Of a stretch of 64,000 bases of DNA, positions 1 to 11,477 are shown one piece after another. Source of the DNA: Ehretia macrophylla (taxonomy: Eukaryota; Streptophyta; Magnoliopsida; Boraginales; Ehretiaceae); contig CM075767.1 of the NCBI GenBank assembly GCA_037974665.1, positions 18,182,840 to 18,246,839 of the forward strand, in the 5' to 3' direction. Every line of letters begins with the position of its first letter. Within the stretch, counting starts at the first letter, position 1. A model generated the notes under the pieces. It ran no database searches. It worked only from the letters and a program-made list of their open reading frames with translations, and was not told where the DNA came from. The position numbers and the translations under genes are program-made.

Positions 1-544
1 TGTTTGATCTATTATTTTCTATTTTGTAGCCTAAGTGCTTATGTATATGTTTGAGTGATTGTAAGCTAAATGCTAGTTGATTGTAGTAGGAGATATGAAC
101 TATGGCATGTAATAACTTATATTTCTGCTCTTAGCTTCTCTGCATGCTTGGGAGTGAATGACTGGTTGTTTTCAATTTCTAAAAATGCTTAAAAGCTATC
201 ATGGAGTGGCATGATAAGCGGTTTGGTAAAGAAGTGAAGTTGGATGCATGCTTGCATGATTCTAACTGTTTGAATGTTTTAAGGCTCGGATGGCCTTAAA
301 GTTTGAGTCCTTAATTAGAATTGGAGTTCTAGGTTGTTTTGTGGCTTTATTGGTTACTTACAGGCTTTCAGAATGTCCACGATACAAGGAAGACTCTATC
401 CGTTTGTCGGGTCCAGACTTAACCTTTAGCGTGGTGTTGGGTCGGGGCATTACATTTTAGGTGGTCTGAGACCGGGTTTGGGATTGGGTTGAGAATAACA
501 TAGTTAGTAGAGCCTCCGGTCTCGTGATGGATCGGGGCGTTACA
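1..544 (+). mobile_element. 3' part of a chromovirus-like LTR
   Basis: Non-coding stretch running into the window from the left. It contains two similar blocks ending in 'gggtcggggcattaca' (near 452) and 'ggatcggggcgttaca' (ending at 544). A terminus of the form GGGGCGTTACA or GGGGCGTGACA is common at the 3' end of plant Del/Tekay-type Ty3/gypsy LTRs, and the solo LTR at 33444-35859 carries the same kind of terminus on the other strand. The left end lies outside the window, so length and target duplication cannot be checked. No reading frame of note. The family assignment is inference. Confidence 0.35.
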
Positions 545-691
545 CGTATTCTTGTAAAATGACATATACTATCAATATAGTCAGGAAAGGGGGTAGATAT
601 ATCCTGATTTTAATCCTTTGATTTTCTTTATTATCTTTTTCCTCGTGAATCTAGATGAATCCTTAATTTGTTATTTTGTGCATTATTAGAT

Positions 692-2094
692 TGTATGCCC
701 TAAAGGTCAATTAATTTTAATAAAAGTCCTTAGAATAATATTTATAAATTCTATCATTAAGGGTAAGGATATGAGTGATAGAATCTATGTTCATAAATAT
801 ATTCTAAAAGTAATCCCCAATTGTAGGAAAAATTAATTGGATGTTAGTTTATCTAGTTAGATTGGATTACAGTTTACTATCCAAATAATATGAGATATTG
901 ATTTGGTCAACTAGTCTCATATCGTAAGATTAGATGTATAAGTGCTTGTTGAGAACAAGTTATTGAACATGACCGCTAGTACAACGAATTACATGGATTA
1001 GTCAATAATTTGTTGTACAATGTAATAATGTGATTAGTCCTTAAACTTGAGACACAACAGTTATCTTGTGTTAGGGATACCATAATTTGCTCGTGCAATT
1101 AAACTAGTCCTAATCAAATATTAGATACTATGCTCAGTGGTTACAATCTATTCTGGCATAGAGATAGGTGTGTGTAGATACGGAATCTGTCAATTAGGGA
1201 TCCTATGCGATCTACTAATCAAGTAACTAGAAATCATTGGTCAAGGTAGAATAGTCGAAGTCATTCCACGAATTATTCATAATTTACCAATTAAATAGAT
1301 TTGGACATATGATTGAGTAATAGAGTTTGACGACCCTATCCATGACTCTAGCTCAATCAGGATGATTTAGATAAAAGGAAGTGATTGCATGGTAATTACT
1401 TATTGAAAGGGTTCGTATACTTACAATTCGTCATTAGTTGGGTAGTTGTGATATATTGTTAGGCGTCACTCACGACTTGCGAAAATAGAATTAAAAGAGT
1501 TTTAATTAAATATTAATGGGATTAATATTATTCACTACCAATTAATTATGAACCCGAGAAGTCACACACAAAAGAGATCAAAAAATTAGTCAACAAGAAA
1601 AGTAAGTAAATTAAATAGTGAAAGGGTCCAATATTTAATTGGACTTAAAACTAATTAGATTGAATTTTTAGTCCAATCAATTTATCAGTCCAAGTCCAGT
1701 GTTTAGGTTTGGCCCAAGAGCTAGCCTTAACATGTCCAGTGTTTCCTATAAATAAGAAACTATGACAGACAAGAAGAGCTTGTATAAATCATGTCTTTCA
1801 TAGCAAATAAACTTTTTCTAAAACTCATAGTGAGGGTTTTGCTAATTGATTGTTCGGATCTCATGTGAATACTTTTGGAGGCTTCACAATTGGAAAGCTC
1901 TGATTCGTTCAATCTCTACATTGGATTCAACATTGTAAAGGCAATCATGAAATCCTTTAATGCGTATTTAATGATTGATTATTTATGCATGATATTAATC
2001 TTCGTAATTAACCATGAACGTGATGTATGATTTTTTATATTTTTCACTGTGTTTTACATAATCAAAGATTTTTAAATACCATGCACGATTCCCA
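692..2094 (+). mobile_element. Copia-type LTR, probably of a non-autonomous (LARD-like) element
   Basis: A 1.4-kb non-coding block starting TGTATGCCC and ending ...GATTCCCA. It is followed five bases later by 'tggcattagagtc', which resembles the initiator-methionine tRNA primer binding site of Ty1/copia elements (tggtatcagagc) with a few changes. The block has the usual look of such LTRs: an AT-rich U3, and 'cctataaataag' near 1746 as a possible TATA box. No second copy of this LTR was seen in the window, so the element is probably truncated on its right side. The start is set by TG and the end by CA next to the primer site. Confidence 0.5.
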
Positions 2095-3699
2095 ATAATG
2101 GCATTAGAGTCACCGTTCATGTCTTTTACGTGGTTATTCGATTTTTGCACAAATAGAACAATTAAAGTATCAATTATAGTTTGTGAAACTATTGTGAAAA
2201 TTGATAGGTTACGAATCTATGGATTTTATGCCCATGAATTTAATTGAATTAAACTTTAGCCCAAAAGGTTTTTCCCTACAATCAATTTCACAGAAGTAGT
2301 TTTGTGAAATTACTTTATTCAGTTTCATTAAAAGTTGTTTCTGAAACTATATTTTTTTATTTTTATTAAATTTCAAAAGTGATTTATCAAGAAACTGTTC
2401 AAAATTGGTTTTGCGATTGTTTTTATTTCTGAAATTGTTCAGCCAAAAAAATGGTTTGAAAATTAGATTTTTAAATAAGCCCTCCTAGCCCCTTCATCTT
2501 CCTCGCCATAGTCACATGAAGACAATAATGTCTACGCGTCGCTGTCTCTCCGGAGTTTGTTGCGAGGAGCAGCAGCGTGCTGTTTCTCACTGATGTTTGC
2601 CCACGAGAAGCAGCAGCTCCTCCATCGTAGGTCAATAAGGGCATGGCAGCAGCCATGACAGGCAGGTGAAGAAAAAAAGGGTAGAGGGTGGCGTTGTGAG
2701 GGAAGAAAGGAAAAAAAATTATCTTCTGATTTGGGTAGGTTTTCAAACCCGACCCGAATCCAAAATGGGTTGGATTCAAGTATGATCTAGACCCCGTACC
2801 CAAATCCAAGGTGTTCGGTGTTGGGTTATATTTTTGTTTTATTTTTATTTTCTTAATACTTTTGGGTTGTTGGGCTATACTTGGGCCACTTTAAATCTGA
2901 ATTTAAATTCACTGGCTTGAGTTTAATTGGACCATTTTAAGAAATCTAAATTTAAGTGAAACAATTGTGGGCTTGATTTGTAGTTTGGGTTGAGCTTCAA
3001 TTAAAAGTTTTTTTTCCATCCTTAGGCATCATGGGCATATGTTTAGTTGGGCTTAAAATCCATAATGCAATAAATAAAGAGTTGAACTTTCATTTTATTG
3101 TGTTGCCTAGCTTAAATTAGTTTGTTTGAAAAATTAATTGATGGAAGCCCAAAATAGTAATTTTGATACTTTAAAATTAAATATAGTTTAGTTATATTTA
3201 TATTTAGATAAATATTAGATGTTTATGGAATTAGGAAATTAATTGTGCTATACCCGTAGTTAGTTTATTAAGTAATTACTATAAATATAATATAATTATA
3301 TTTATTTAATTATGAGATATTTAAGGATCCAAATTAGTAAATGAGTTTATTAATTGGATAAATCTAATATAATGTGATTATATTAGGCTAAATAGTTGTA
3401 CTATATTCATGGATTACTTTTTATTAATTGCTATGAATGTGGGTGATCATGGACTAGTCTTATGGGACTATAATTCTTTTTAAAGTGGACACTGATAGGG
3501 TTTCCCTTTCTAGTCTCTGATCAATGACTTCTGAGACTAAAAAAGGCGATAAAGTTTCTTCTTTCCCCTTTGGAACCCTTTAGGGTTTTCCTCTCTCTCT
3601 CTTAAGAACCCAGTGGTTCTCTACATTTTCAAGTGTAGCCTTCAACGGCTACACTTCCCCCTAAACAACTCTCATCAATCTCATTCCTTTCAAAAAAAA
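2095..3699. other. Internal region of the LARD-like element and unclassified AT-rich DNA
   Basis: The first bases hold the degenerate primer binding site at about 2099-2111. The rest is AT-rich and non-coding. A minus-strand frame of 112 codons (2471-2809) has no recognisable domain and reads through low-complexity sequence, so I do not call it a gene. The part from about 3190 to 3670, with CT-rich tracts (3590-3602) and 'gaacccagtggttctc', resembles the transcribed end of another LTR, but no boundaries could be set. Confidence 0.3.
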
Positions 3700-4744
3700 T
3701 GGAATCCCTTATAGATTTTTTTTTTTATTTATCAGTACCCTGTGATGAAGATGGTTTACATATGATTTCACTTCACTGCTTCTTGTCCCCGTTTGTGACT
3801 ATGTTGTATGTGAAAGTTGTTTCCTACTGGTCTTTTTCACTTTTGTAGTGGTAGATTTGATTTGGGCTTTTCATCTTCGTATGCATCATACCCAGTCAGA
3901 TCCTTTATGCTTGTTGATGTCTTATCCAAGAGTAGGTGCCATATATTGTTTCCTTTTGTTGTTTTTCACCTCAAAGACGATAGATCTAAGATACAGTATG
4001 CATCTCATATTTTCAAATCTATTTTGTTTGTGGTTGTCTTGTTCTCAGGTTGGCTTTGTTTATTTGCTTATGTTATTGTAGCTGACCTTGAGGCTTTCCC
4101 TGAAGATGTGTTTCCTCACTTTCAACCTCTTACCATTTTTTGTCACTCTAAGGCTTCATCTATAAATTATTGGCAACCTTGTTGGTCATGTGTTCTTGTC
4201 CCCGCATTTGTCCTTTCCAACTATGAAGGAGATAGGGTGGTCTTAGCCACCACTTGCTCAAGTCTGGGACTCTGAGGGCCCATTCCGTTGCTTGGAATGT
4301 TTAGACCATTTAGGTTTTATAAATCACAGGTTCATCCTCTATCCGGGTTGATGAGTCTTGCCGAACTCATTTTGGTGTTTTGTATTTTATGCTCCCTTTT
4401 TACTGTTAGAACTCTGCGGATTTACAAGGGCATTTTTCTGCAAGTATTGGTTTGGTGACTATGGATGTTGCTTCTAGTTTGATGGTGTTGTGGTGGTCCT
4501 CTTTGGACATGGGTCATCACTAGTGGTATTTTCCTGGCAGTTAGCTCTTAGGGTTTTACCTTTTGTCTGGGCCAAATTGTCTTCGGCCTTTCATGTTAAG
4601 ATTGTTGTATGGGCTATGACCCAATGTTTTGTTTTTTCTTTGTTCTGAGTCGTGGCCCACTCCATTTGTCAAGTCACTTTTGGACTTGGACTTGTTTGTA
4701 TTTCTTTTTAAGTAATGAAATTCTCTTCTTGACCCAAAAAAAAA
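3700..4744 (+). mobile_element. LINE-like 3' tail
   Basis: Non-conserved sequence ending in 'taatgaaattctcttcttga' followed by nine A residues (4736-4744). An end of this type, a TAATGAAAT-like signal then an A tract, is usual for the 3' untranslated region of plant LINEs. A plus-strand frame of 152 codons (3817-4275) lies inside it, but I recognise no domain in it. It is either 3' UTR or a decayed fragment. No target duplication could be found because the 5' end is not definable. Confidence 0.35.
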
Positions 4745-5099
4745 TGACTAGTTTTATGTGTACGAATGGATGATTTTATTTATTTACCCATTTTGGATTT
4801 TATGTAATAATTTAAAATGAGACTTGCATACCTCTTATCCCATTTTGAAAGATGTAAAACCACTATTGTCATTTATGTATCCCCACTAGATTAGGAATCT
4901 ATGTACATAAATGTAATGGAAGATTAAGATGAAGACATCAAGAGTTTGTGGGCCCAGTTCGCGAAAGAAGTATTGTGAAGCTGATGAGAAGCAGCCTATG
5001 TATCTATCTTATGGGTCCCCTTTATTTGAATTAGGTATTCAACCTAGTGGCTCAGTATTGGCCCAAATTAGCCTAAGAAATAGGTGATTTAGGCGTACA
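4745..5099. other. Unclassified intergenic stretch
   Basis: No gene, repeat unit or boundary that I can support. It separates the LINE-like tail from the SIRE-like LTR and could be the left end of that LTR. Confidence 0.3.
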
Positions 5100-7081
5100 G
5101 AGGAAAATCACTACTTTAAAAATTATAGAATTCAATTGTTATGCTCACTTTGACCATTTATCAAACACCTTGTAACCTAGCAAGTTATAATGCACAAGAA
5201 GTAAAGTAAATAGAGTAGGGAGAGAGAAATCAAACACGGTATTTTTAAGTAGTTCAAACTCCCGAAAACCTAGTCCCTTACCTAAGGTCTTCTTCCCCTT
5301 AGAATTTTCACAAACTCCACTAGAGGTTGCATGCTTCTTCTAATGTTGCTGAAACACAAACCAACGTACAATCTTACTCTTGAATCCACAAGGGCATGTA
5401 CAACAACCCTTGAATCCATAAGAGTCAACCAAGATTTTTTTAAATGTAGGTAAGACCTCAAACCTACAACCTCTATCCTTTGAATCCACAAAGAATTTTC
5501 TTACACTTATCTCTTTACAAGGATTCTCAATCCTAATCTAAAGCCCAATGAGTGTATACAATACAAAGAATTGATATTACAATGAAACACAACATAACTC
5601 TTCAGTGAGTAGATAATACAATTGAAAGCTCTTTTGAATGCTCATAGGATTTGCACGTTATAAGCTCAAGCTTGATGCATTTTGATGTTTGAATCAACAA
5701 TATAAGCTTAGCATCAAGGGAAAATGTATGGAAGAGGTCTATTTTGAAATGGGTGAGTTTGGTATAAAAAGAACAAGAAAACGGCTCTTTAATGACTAGT
5801 TTTTCAATTTTCAAAAAAAGCCAGGCGACTAAGTCGGGCGAGATACTTGACCGGAATTGCTCTTCCGACATAATCTATAAAAGCCGGACGACTAAGCCGG
5901 GTGAGGACCCGGTCGAGGCGGTCAACCAGCATTTGCAGATTTTGCCTATTTGAGACAATCTCAATCGAAATTCAATCTTTTGAAGGTAAAACATTTTGAC
6001 ACCTCAACAACGCTTCTTCAAAAAAAGATTCAACCTTTTTAATAACTCAAAACATTTTCTAAGCTCTTGATGAAAGATTAAAACAAATTTTTGCAATCAA
6101 GAGTTTAAAGCAAATTTTCAATCGAAAATTCAATCTTTTGAAGATAAATTGTTTAAACTTTTTAAGAGTATTTCTTCAAAAGATGTTCCAAACCATATAA
6201 CATTTTTGAAATATTTTCAAAACTCTCGAGGAAAGATAAAAACTAATTTTTGTAATCCAAGAGTTTAAAAAATAATTTTCACCCGAAATTCAATCTTTTG
6301 AAGATAATGACTTTTGAACTTTTTAGGAACAATTTTCTTCAAAAGATAATTGACCTCATAAAGCTCTTTAGAAAATATTTAAAATCATTTGAAAGATCAT
6401 TAAGAGCTTTTGCTACACAAATGTAAATTCAAAGAAAACGACAATATTCAAGCTGTTATCCCTTATATTGCCACGTCTCCGCCTTATGTCACCACATCAT
6501 CTTCAAGTCTTCAAGTCTTGATTCTTCAACAACTTTTACTTCTTTATTTCTTTAAGACTTCATTGGTGTAGATTGTGGTGAGCTTGATCATTGCATTCTT
6601 CAATGGTCGACAAGATTTACATCTTCTTAATCTTGTATTTATTCTTTTTCAATCTCACTTTCTCTTCTTGCAAGATTCTCTTTCATCAAGCATTCATAAC
6701 TTATTTTGGCTCATAAAATCATTAGTACAATGTAATCCACATAAACCAAAACATCCAAATACAAATTGGCTCACAATAATATATACATTTAATGCACAAG
6801 CCAATAAGTGTATGATTAAGCATATAAACATACCAATACAAACATACTTGATAAATCAAATTGATTATACTTGCATTCTGCATTACATCAATACAATTGT
6901 TTTCATTATGCAAGTCATTCATCCAATCAATAAATGACTCAAATGAATATGTACAATTTAACCACAAGAGTCAGAAGTGTGAATTTAACCATATACAAAA
7001 ACATTAAATCAATCACACTTGGCACATCCAAATAATCATATTTGTTATCATCAAAATCATGCATTATGCTTAAGGCTAACA
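5100..7081 (-). mobile_element. SIRE-like copia LTR, minus strand
   Basis: On the minus strand the right edge reads 'aaaaagagggagat' followed by TGTTAGCCTTAAGC. A purine tract of that form right before TGTT is the polypurine tract and LTR start characteristic of SIRE/Maximus copia elements. The LTR therefore runs leftward from 7081. Inside it are two related blocks (about 5819-5855 and 5879-5915) sharing 'cgactaagycgggygag' and a degenerate ~159-bp tandem repeat (listed separately). The left end is uncertain and is set near the change of sequence character around 5100. There is no coding capacity. Family assignment rests on the polypurine-LTR junction and general layout. Confidence 0.45.
5965..6410. 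repeat. Degenerate tandem repeat, ~159-bp unit, about 2.8 copies
   Basis: The phrase 'ttcaatcttttgaag' recurs at about 5971, 6129 and 6289, spacing 158 and 160 bp. Each is followed by a T-rich stretch, 'cttcaaaa' and 'aagagttt' at matching places. Copies differ by many substitutions and small indels, so the duplication is old. It sits inside the SIRE-like LTR. Confidence 0.6.
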
Positions 7082-7456
7082 ATCTCCCTCTTTTTGATAA
7101 TGACAAATCATAATATGCTATTACTAAGATTATATTCAAGTGAAACATATTATAGCACAAACATGGAGTTTTCAGGGCCAAATTCTCCTTGACATTATGC
7201 ATTTAGTGCATTACATGCTAAGAGTAAAATTTTAACAATAAAGTACATATGGAGTCTTTAACTCCCCCTCACACAATGCATATAACATATAATCATTTGT
7301 TTGTTGTCATTAAAACCATACACATATCGTAGGTATGAAACCTTAGAATTAACACTCGGGCTGATAGTGCTTCTAGTCTATAATCATTCTATTTTATTTT
7401 ATTTTATGCATTTATTTATTTTATTTATGCGATAAATATGTGTTGAATACATGTAT
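7082..7456 (-). mobile_element. 3' end of the internal region of the SIRE-like element
   Basis: Contains the polypurine tract (minus strand, about 7082-7095) that primes plus-strand synthesis of the LTR at 5100-7081, then untranslated AT-rich sequence. It stops where a different LTR-like sequence starts near 7457, so most of the element is missing. Confidence 0.35.
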
Positions 7457-8511
7457 TGTGACACCTCGACTCGTGCATATAATTATTTTATTAATGTACA
7501 TATATTTATATGTCTACTTTAATTATTTACATATATTTGTTTGCATAAAATATCATATTTTTTGTTTACGTGCATCTATTTTGTTTAACGTGTATTTATG
7601 TACATTCACGATCATTTAGGTGATTTAGGAATTGTAGTAATTAAATAAATGTATTGATAAACATTAAAGTAACTAAATTAGTTAGAATTAAAGTCGAATG
7701 ACAAACTAGTTAATAGCATTTAGTTGAAGGGTATGTTGGTCATTTGAGTCTTTTGTCTTCCATTATTTACACACACTAATATACTACAACATATACAAGC
7801 ACACAAAACACACACAAAAATTAGACTCTACACACACACACAAACACACGACAGAAGCAAGGAAATGAGAGAAAAGAAAGAGAAAACTAGAAGAAAACAA
7901 GGAGGAAGAAGAAACTTTAGTTCAATTCTTGCATATCTTCGCCTAGTAGGTGAGGAATTCATACGTTATTTGCAATTATTTTGTAAATTGATGTTTCTAT
8001 AATATTAGTTGCAAAGTAGACATGTAACTCTTGAGCTTATTATTGCAAGAAAATATGATCTATGCCATGTAGTATGTTGTAGAAGCATTCTTTAGCTAAT
8101 TTGTTCAATTGTGTGTAGGCTACATGTTTTTTAAAAGTTCTAAGTGAGGAATAGAAATGCTTTGCATGTTAGTATATTCCTTGTAGTTAGTTTAGTGCAT
8201 GGAAACATCAAGTAGAACAAGAAGTGCAAATTCGGACAATCCACTACCCCTATCTTTCAAAGCTTTTTTTGACCTAGCAAACGTGCTCGAAACTTAACAA
8301 AATTTATATGACAGCTAGATTAGAAATTTTAGAACAAATGTTGATTTCTAGGGCTAAGGCTAATTCTAACGTTTTAGGTCTCCAATTCAGCCATTTCTGA
8401 AATGTTTCTGGGAACATCATTGGTGCAGGGCAGTTATGCACAGTCGTACGAAAATGGTTGTATTTTGAGGAATTTAGATCAGAATTGAGTTCCGTTTGGG
8501 TTTGAGAAGGT
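7457..8511 (+). mobile_element. Chromovirus-like LTR fragment interrupted by Athila
   Basis: Begins 'tgtgacacctcgactcg', a typical 5' terminus of Del/Tekay-type LTRs, and continues as non-coding sequence with 'cctagtaggtgaggaatt' near 7942. It ends abruptly at 8511 against the Athila 5' LTR. Its missing right half is not found beyond the Athila 3' LTR, where LINE sequence follows instead. Boundaries and family are inferred from the terminus only. Confidence 0.35.
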
Positions 8512-10098
8512 TGATAAATCCGTGCTTTTAGTAACTTTAACCCATTAAATCATGTATATTGCATTATTATTTCAAACTTAATTGTATATTTTACACAAAT
8601 TTAGTGCAATATAGGTTTTAAAAAAGGAAGAACAAAAATGACCATAAAAACTATTTTTTGAAGCGAATATTCAACGCAACACTAAAGAAAAATGGTAGAA
8701 CAACTTCAAAACAAGCAATTCGAGATTGAATTTGGCTAAACCGAGTGCATAAACGGATTCAGGACGCTGAAAAACCTTAGAATAGACCCGGTCAACTTTT
8801 TGGTCAACACTCAAAGTCAACGGTCAATGGTCAAAGTCAACCGAACTGGTCAAAGTTCAGAGTCAAAGTTCACCTACCATAGCCATAAGGGGGCTCGAAC
8901 GCCCCTTTTCCGTGCTCGAGCGCCACTTTTTTAAAAAGGCCGACAATTGAGCGGTAGAGTGCAGACTAAAAATGATAGAAAAAATAAAAAATTCAAAAGT
9001 GCAGAAGGGCGCTCGAGCGCCCCCTTCAGGCGCTCGAGCGCCCCCCTGCATTTTTTCCTATAAAAGTTGCGATTTTCAGCAACAAGACAAACCAGAATTT
9101 TCCTTAGCTTATTTTATGTTGCTCTTGTGAGTGTTTGTGAGATTTCTTTAAGTGTTTTTGTTAGTAGTTAGTTGTGTGCAAAGTTATAATCCTAAGGGAA
9201 GGGGTCTAGTGAGCTATCAACATATCAAAGTCATACCAGTCTACCAAAATCCTTTCAAACACGATAAGTATTCTTTGATTTTAGATTTCGTTATGAATTT
9301 GTATACTTTAAAATTTATTATGGCACACTAGACCCAAGATTTGGGGTGGTATGTGTGAAGTTATTGTTGTAAATATGTTTTGATTCAGATTTATTAAAGT
9401 CTCATATTTTTATTTCTAAGTATTCTTTGATTAATTATACATATACTTGTAGTTATGTTATTTTTAATTGAAAGTACATATATGCTCGATTTTGTAAACC
9501 AGTGGCAATACGAGACTACCTCAGATGGATTCTAGTGTGGTTGTACCGACACCTCCAGGTTACATAAGTGAAAGATTAATTGAGAGATTGGAAATCGTTG
9601 GATTGTACTAACACATCCAGTCTTGCTAATTAATTAATCTTCTCACTTATATAATTAAAGGCTCATTTCAGTAGTGGGAACTTGTAGCCCTATTTCTGAA
9701 GGACTTAACTTTAAATCTGAATCAATAACGTTATACTTGTGTATATCGAGCTATAACCACCCTGAATCATTAACCATTTGGATTATCATTGTTAAGTGTT
9801 GTGATTTTTCAGTTTAATACCTTTGTCTAATTCACTTTTGGATCTTGTTACTATCGTATCTTTGGACATTTTCTGAACTTTTGGACTTAATTTAACGTAC
9901 TTCTGGACTTTTGGACTTAATCAAACTTATCTGTGACGGAAAATAGTCAAACAATTCTAAATTAAGGACTTAACATAATTTGATAACCCAATCTTCGTGA
10001 ATCAACCCTCTACTCACCACAGCTAGAGGTAATTCAAGGTAAACAATTTTTTCCAATCATTTAACCTTACTATTTTTTAGTGCAAAACGACGCGATCA
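8512..10098 (+). repeat. Athila copy 1, 5' LTR
   Basis: Starts TGATAAATCC and ends GCGATCA just before the primer binding site. It pairs with the LTR at 20795-22361 over its whole length. A TATA box (tataaaag) lies at 9059-9066, giving a roughly 0.5-kb U3 and about 1 kb of R-U5. The U3 carries GC-rich palindromes (gcgctcgagcgc at 9009-9020 and 9030-9041) just upstream of the TATA box. R-U5 holds a conserved inverted repeat (9560-9581 with 9632-9652). Confidence 0.9.
9059..9066 (+). promoter_or_regulatory. TATA box of Athila copy 1 5' LTR
   Basis: The sequence 'cctataaaagttgcg' is kept in both LTRs (9057 and 21325), immediately downstream of the GC-rich palindrome block. This is the likely core promoter for the genomic RNA. 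Confidence 0.65.
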
Positions 10099-10103
10099 AC
10101 ATT

Positions 10104-10121
10104 TGGCGCCGTTGCCGGGGA
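10104..10121 (+). other. Primer binding site, tRNA-Asp
   Basis: TGGCGCCGTTGCCGGGGA starts five bases after the 5' LTR and is complementary to the 3' end of plant tRNA-Asp, the primer known for Athila elements. It is intact in this copy; the second Athila copy has two G-to-A changes in it. Confidence 0.85.
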
Positions 10122-10381
10122 TTCGGTGTTCATCAAATAAGATAAGTTTTTGATTTATGTATATAAGTGTTTATATGTATATATTTTAGATTTTAGTTTT
10201 TATTTTTATTTATGTCAATTTAGCTATTTTGTATAGACTTTATTTCATTTTTTTTTTGTTTCTTTTTCATGTTTTAATTTTGTATGCATGGTCAGAGATA
10301 TTTAAAGCCACCCATCTTTGTTTTTTATACAGAAATTGAGATAACTTTTAAATTCAGAAAAAAGCACATAAATTTCTAATC

Positions 10382-11477
10382 ATGGCTGATCAAAATCTGA
10401 ATCAAAATCAAAATCAGGATCAAATTGAAGGTAGAGAAGTAGGAAATGTGAGGAGGAGCATAAAAGATTTTTCCACACCACAAGATTATGTTCCTCCACG
10501 ATCTATCGCCTTACCTGAAACTGATGATGGTTTTAAAATAAAGTCTCACATGATTTCAATGCTTCCCATGTTCCACGGTCTTTCTAATGAAAACCCGTAT
10601 GATCACATTAATACTTTTGTTCATACATGCAGATCGATCAATACTATAATAGCCTCAGAAGAGGTTGTTAAATTGAGATTGTTTCCTTACTCTTTAATGG
10701 GTCAAGCACAAAATTGGCTTTACAGATTACGTTCTGGTTCTATTACTTCTTGGGATCAATTGCAAAGAGAATTTCTTGAAATATTTTACTCTTCTTCAAA
10801 AACCAATGAATGTAGGAATCAACTAAATAATTTTTTTCAATTACCTGGAGAGGCACTTCATGAGAGTTGGGACAGATTTGAAACCTTAATTTATGAATGT
10901 CCACACCATAGTATTCCAGATTGGCAATTAGCTCAGAATTTCTATCAAGGGTTAAATGAGCATAATCAAAGTTTACTCGATTCAGCTTGTAAGGGTTCAC
11001 TTCTTGAAAAATCTCCAGAAGAAGTCACATAATTGTTCATAAAGCTGAGCAACAATTCATGAAAGTGTGCAACTTCATCTAGAGAAATAAGAGAAAGTGT
11101 AGGTTCAAATGATTACAAATCTTTGACATCAAAGATTGAAAATCTAACTATTGCCTTGGGAAAAAATGGTTAAAATGAAAGAATCATTACATGTAGTTGA
11201 TTCAGAAGAAGGTATTCTTGCATCAAATCCCAATTCAATTTCAGAGCAAGCTTGTGCTGTTTATAGATATCCCCGTAATTATGATCTGTTCTCCAACACT
11301 TATAATCCAGGTACACGAGATCATCCAAATTTACGGTGAGAACAGAATCAGGAAGATGTTCAACAACAAAGACCAAAAAGCTATTCACCACGATTTCATT
11401 CAGGACCACAAGGACAGGTACCTACGAGCTCTAATTCAGATTCCAATTCTTATGGGACTACTTTTGAAGAACAGGTT
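10382..11477 (+). pseudogene. gag: Athila copy 1 gag
   Basis: Frame from ATG 10382 to a TAA at 11030-11032 (216 codons), then continuing out of frame to about 11477. After a Q/N-rich start, residues about 55-200 form a retrotransposon gag domain: a 'LSNENPYDHINTFV' block, 'QAQNWLYRLRSGSITSWDQL', then 'LHESWDRFETLIYECPHH'. It would form the capsid around the genomic RNA. A stop at 11030 and a frameshift before 11478 break the gag-pol reading frame, so this copy cannot supply full-length protein. Start chosen as the first ATG after the leader. Confidence 0.8.

Noticed and set aside
2471-2809. Minus-strand open frame of 112 codons
   Set aside because: No recognisable domain, low-complexity sequence, lies in a repeat-derived region; treated as chance.
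3817-4275. Plus-strand open frame of 152 codons ahead of the LINE-like A tract
   Set aside because: Amino acid content not recognisable, another frame is also open over the same bases, and it lies in probable LINE 3' sequence.
6575-7202. Several overlapping frames on both strands
   Set aside because: They lie in AT-rich SIRE-like LTR and flanking sequence, overlap each other and show no domain.
10104-10121. Possible tRNA-Asp gene
   Set aside because: Only the 18 bases complementary to the tRNA 3' end are present; it is a retroelement primer binding site, not a tRNA gene.
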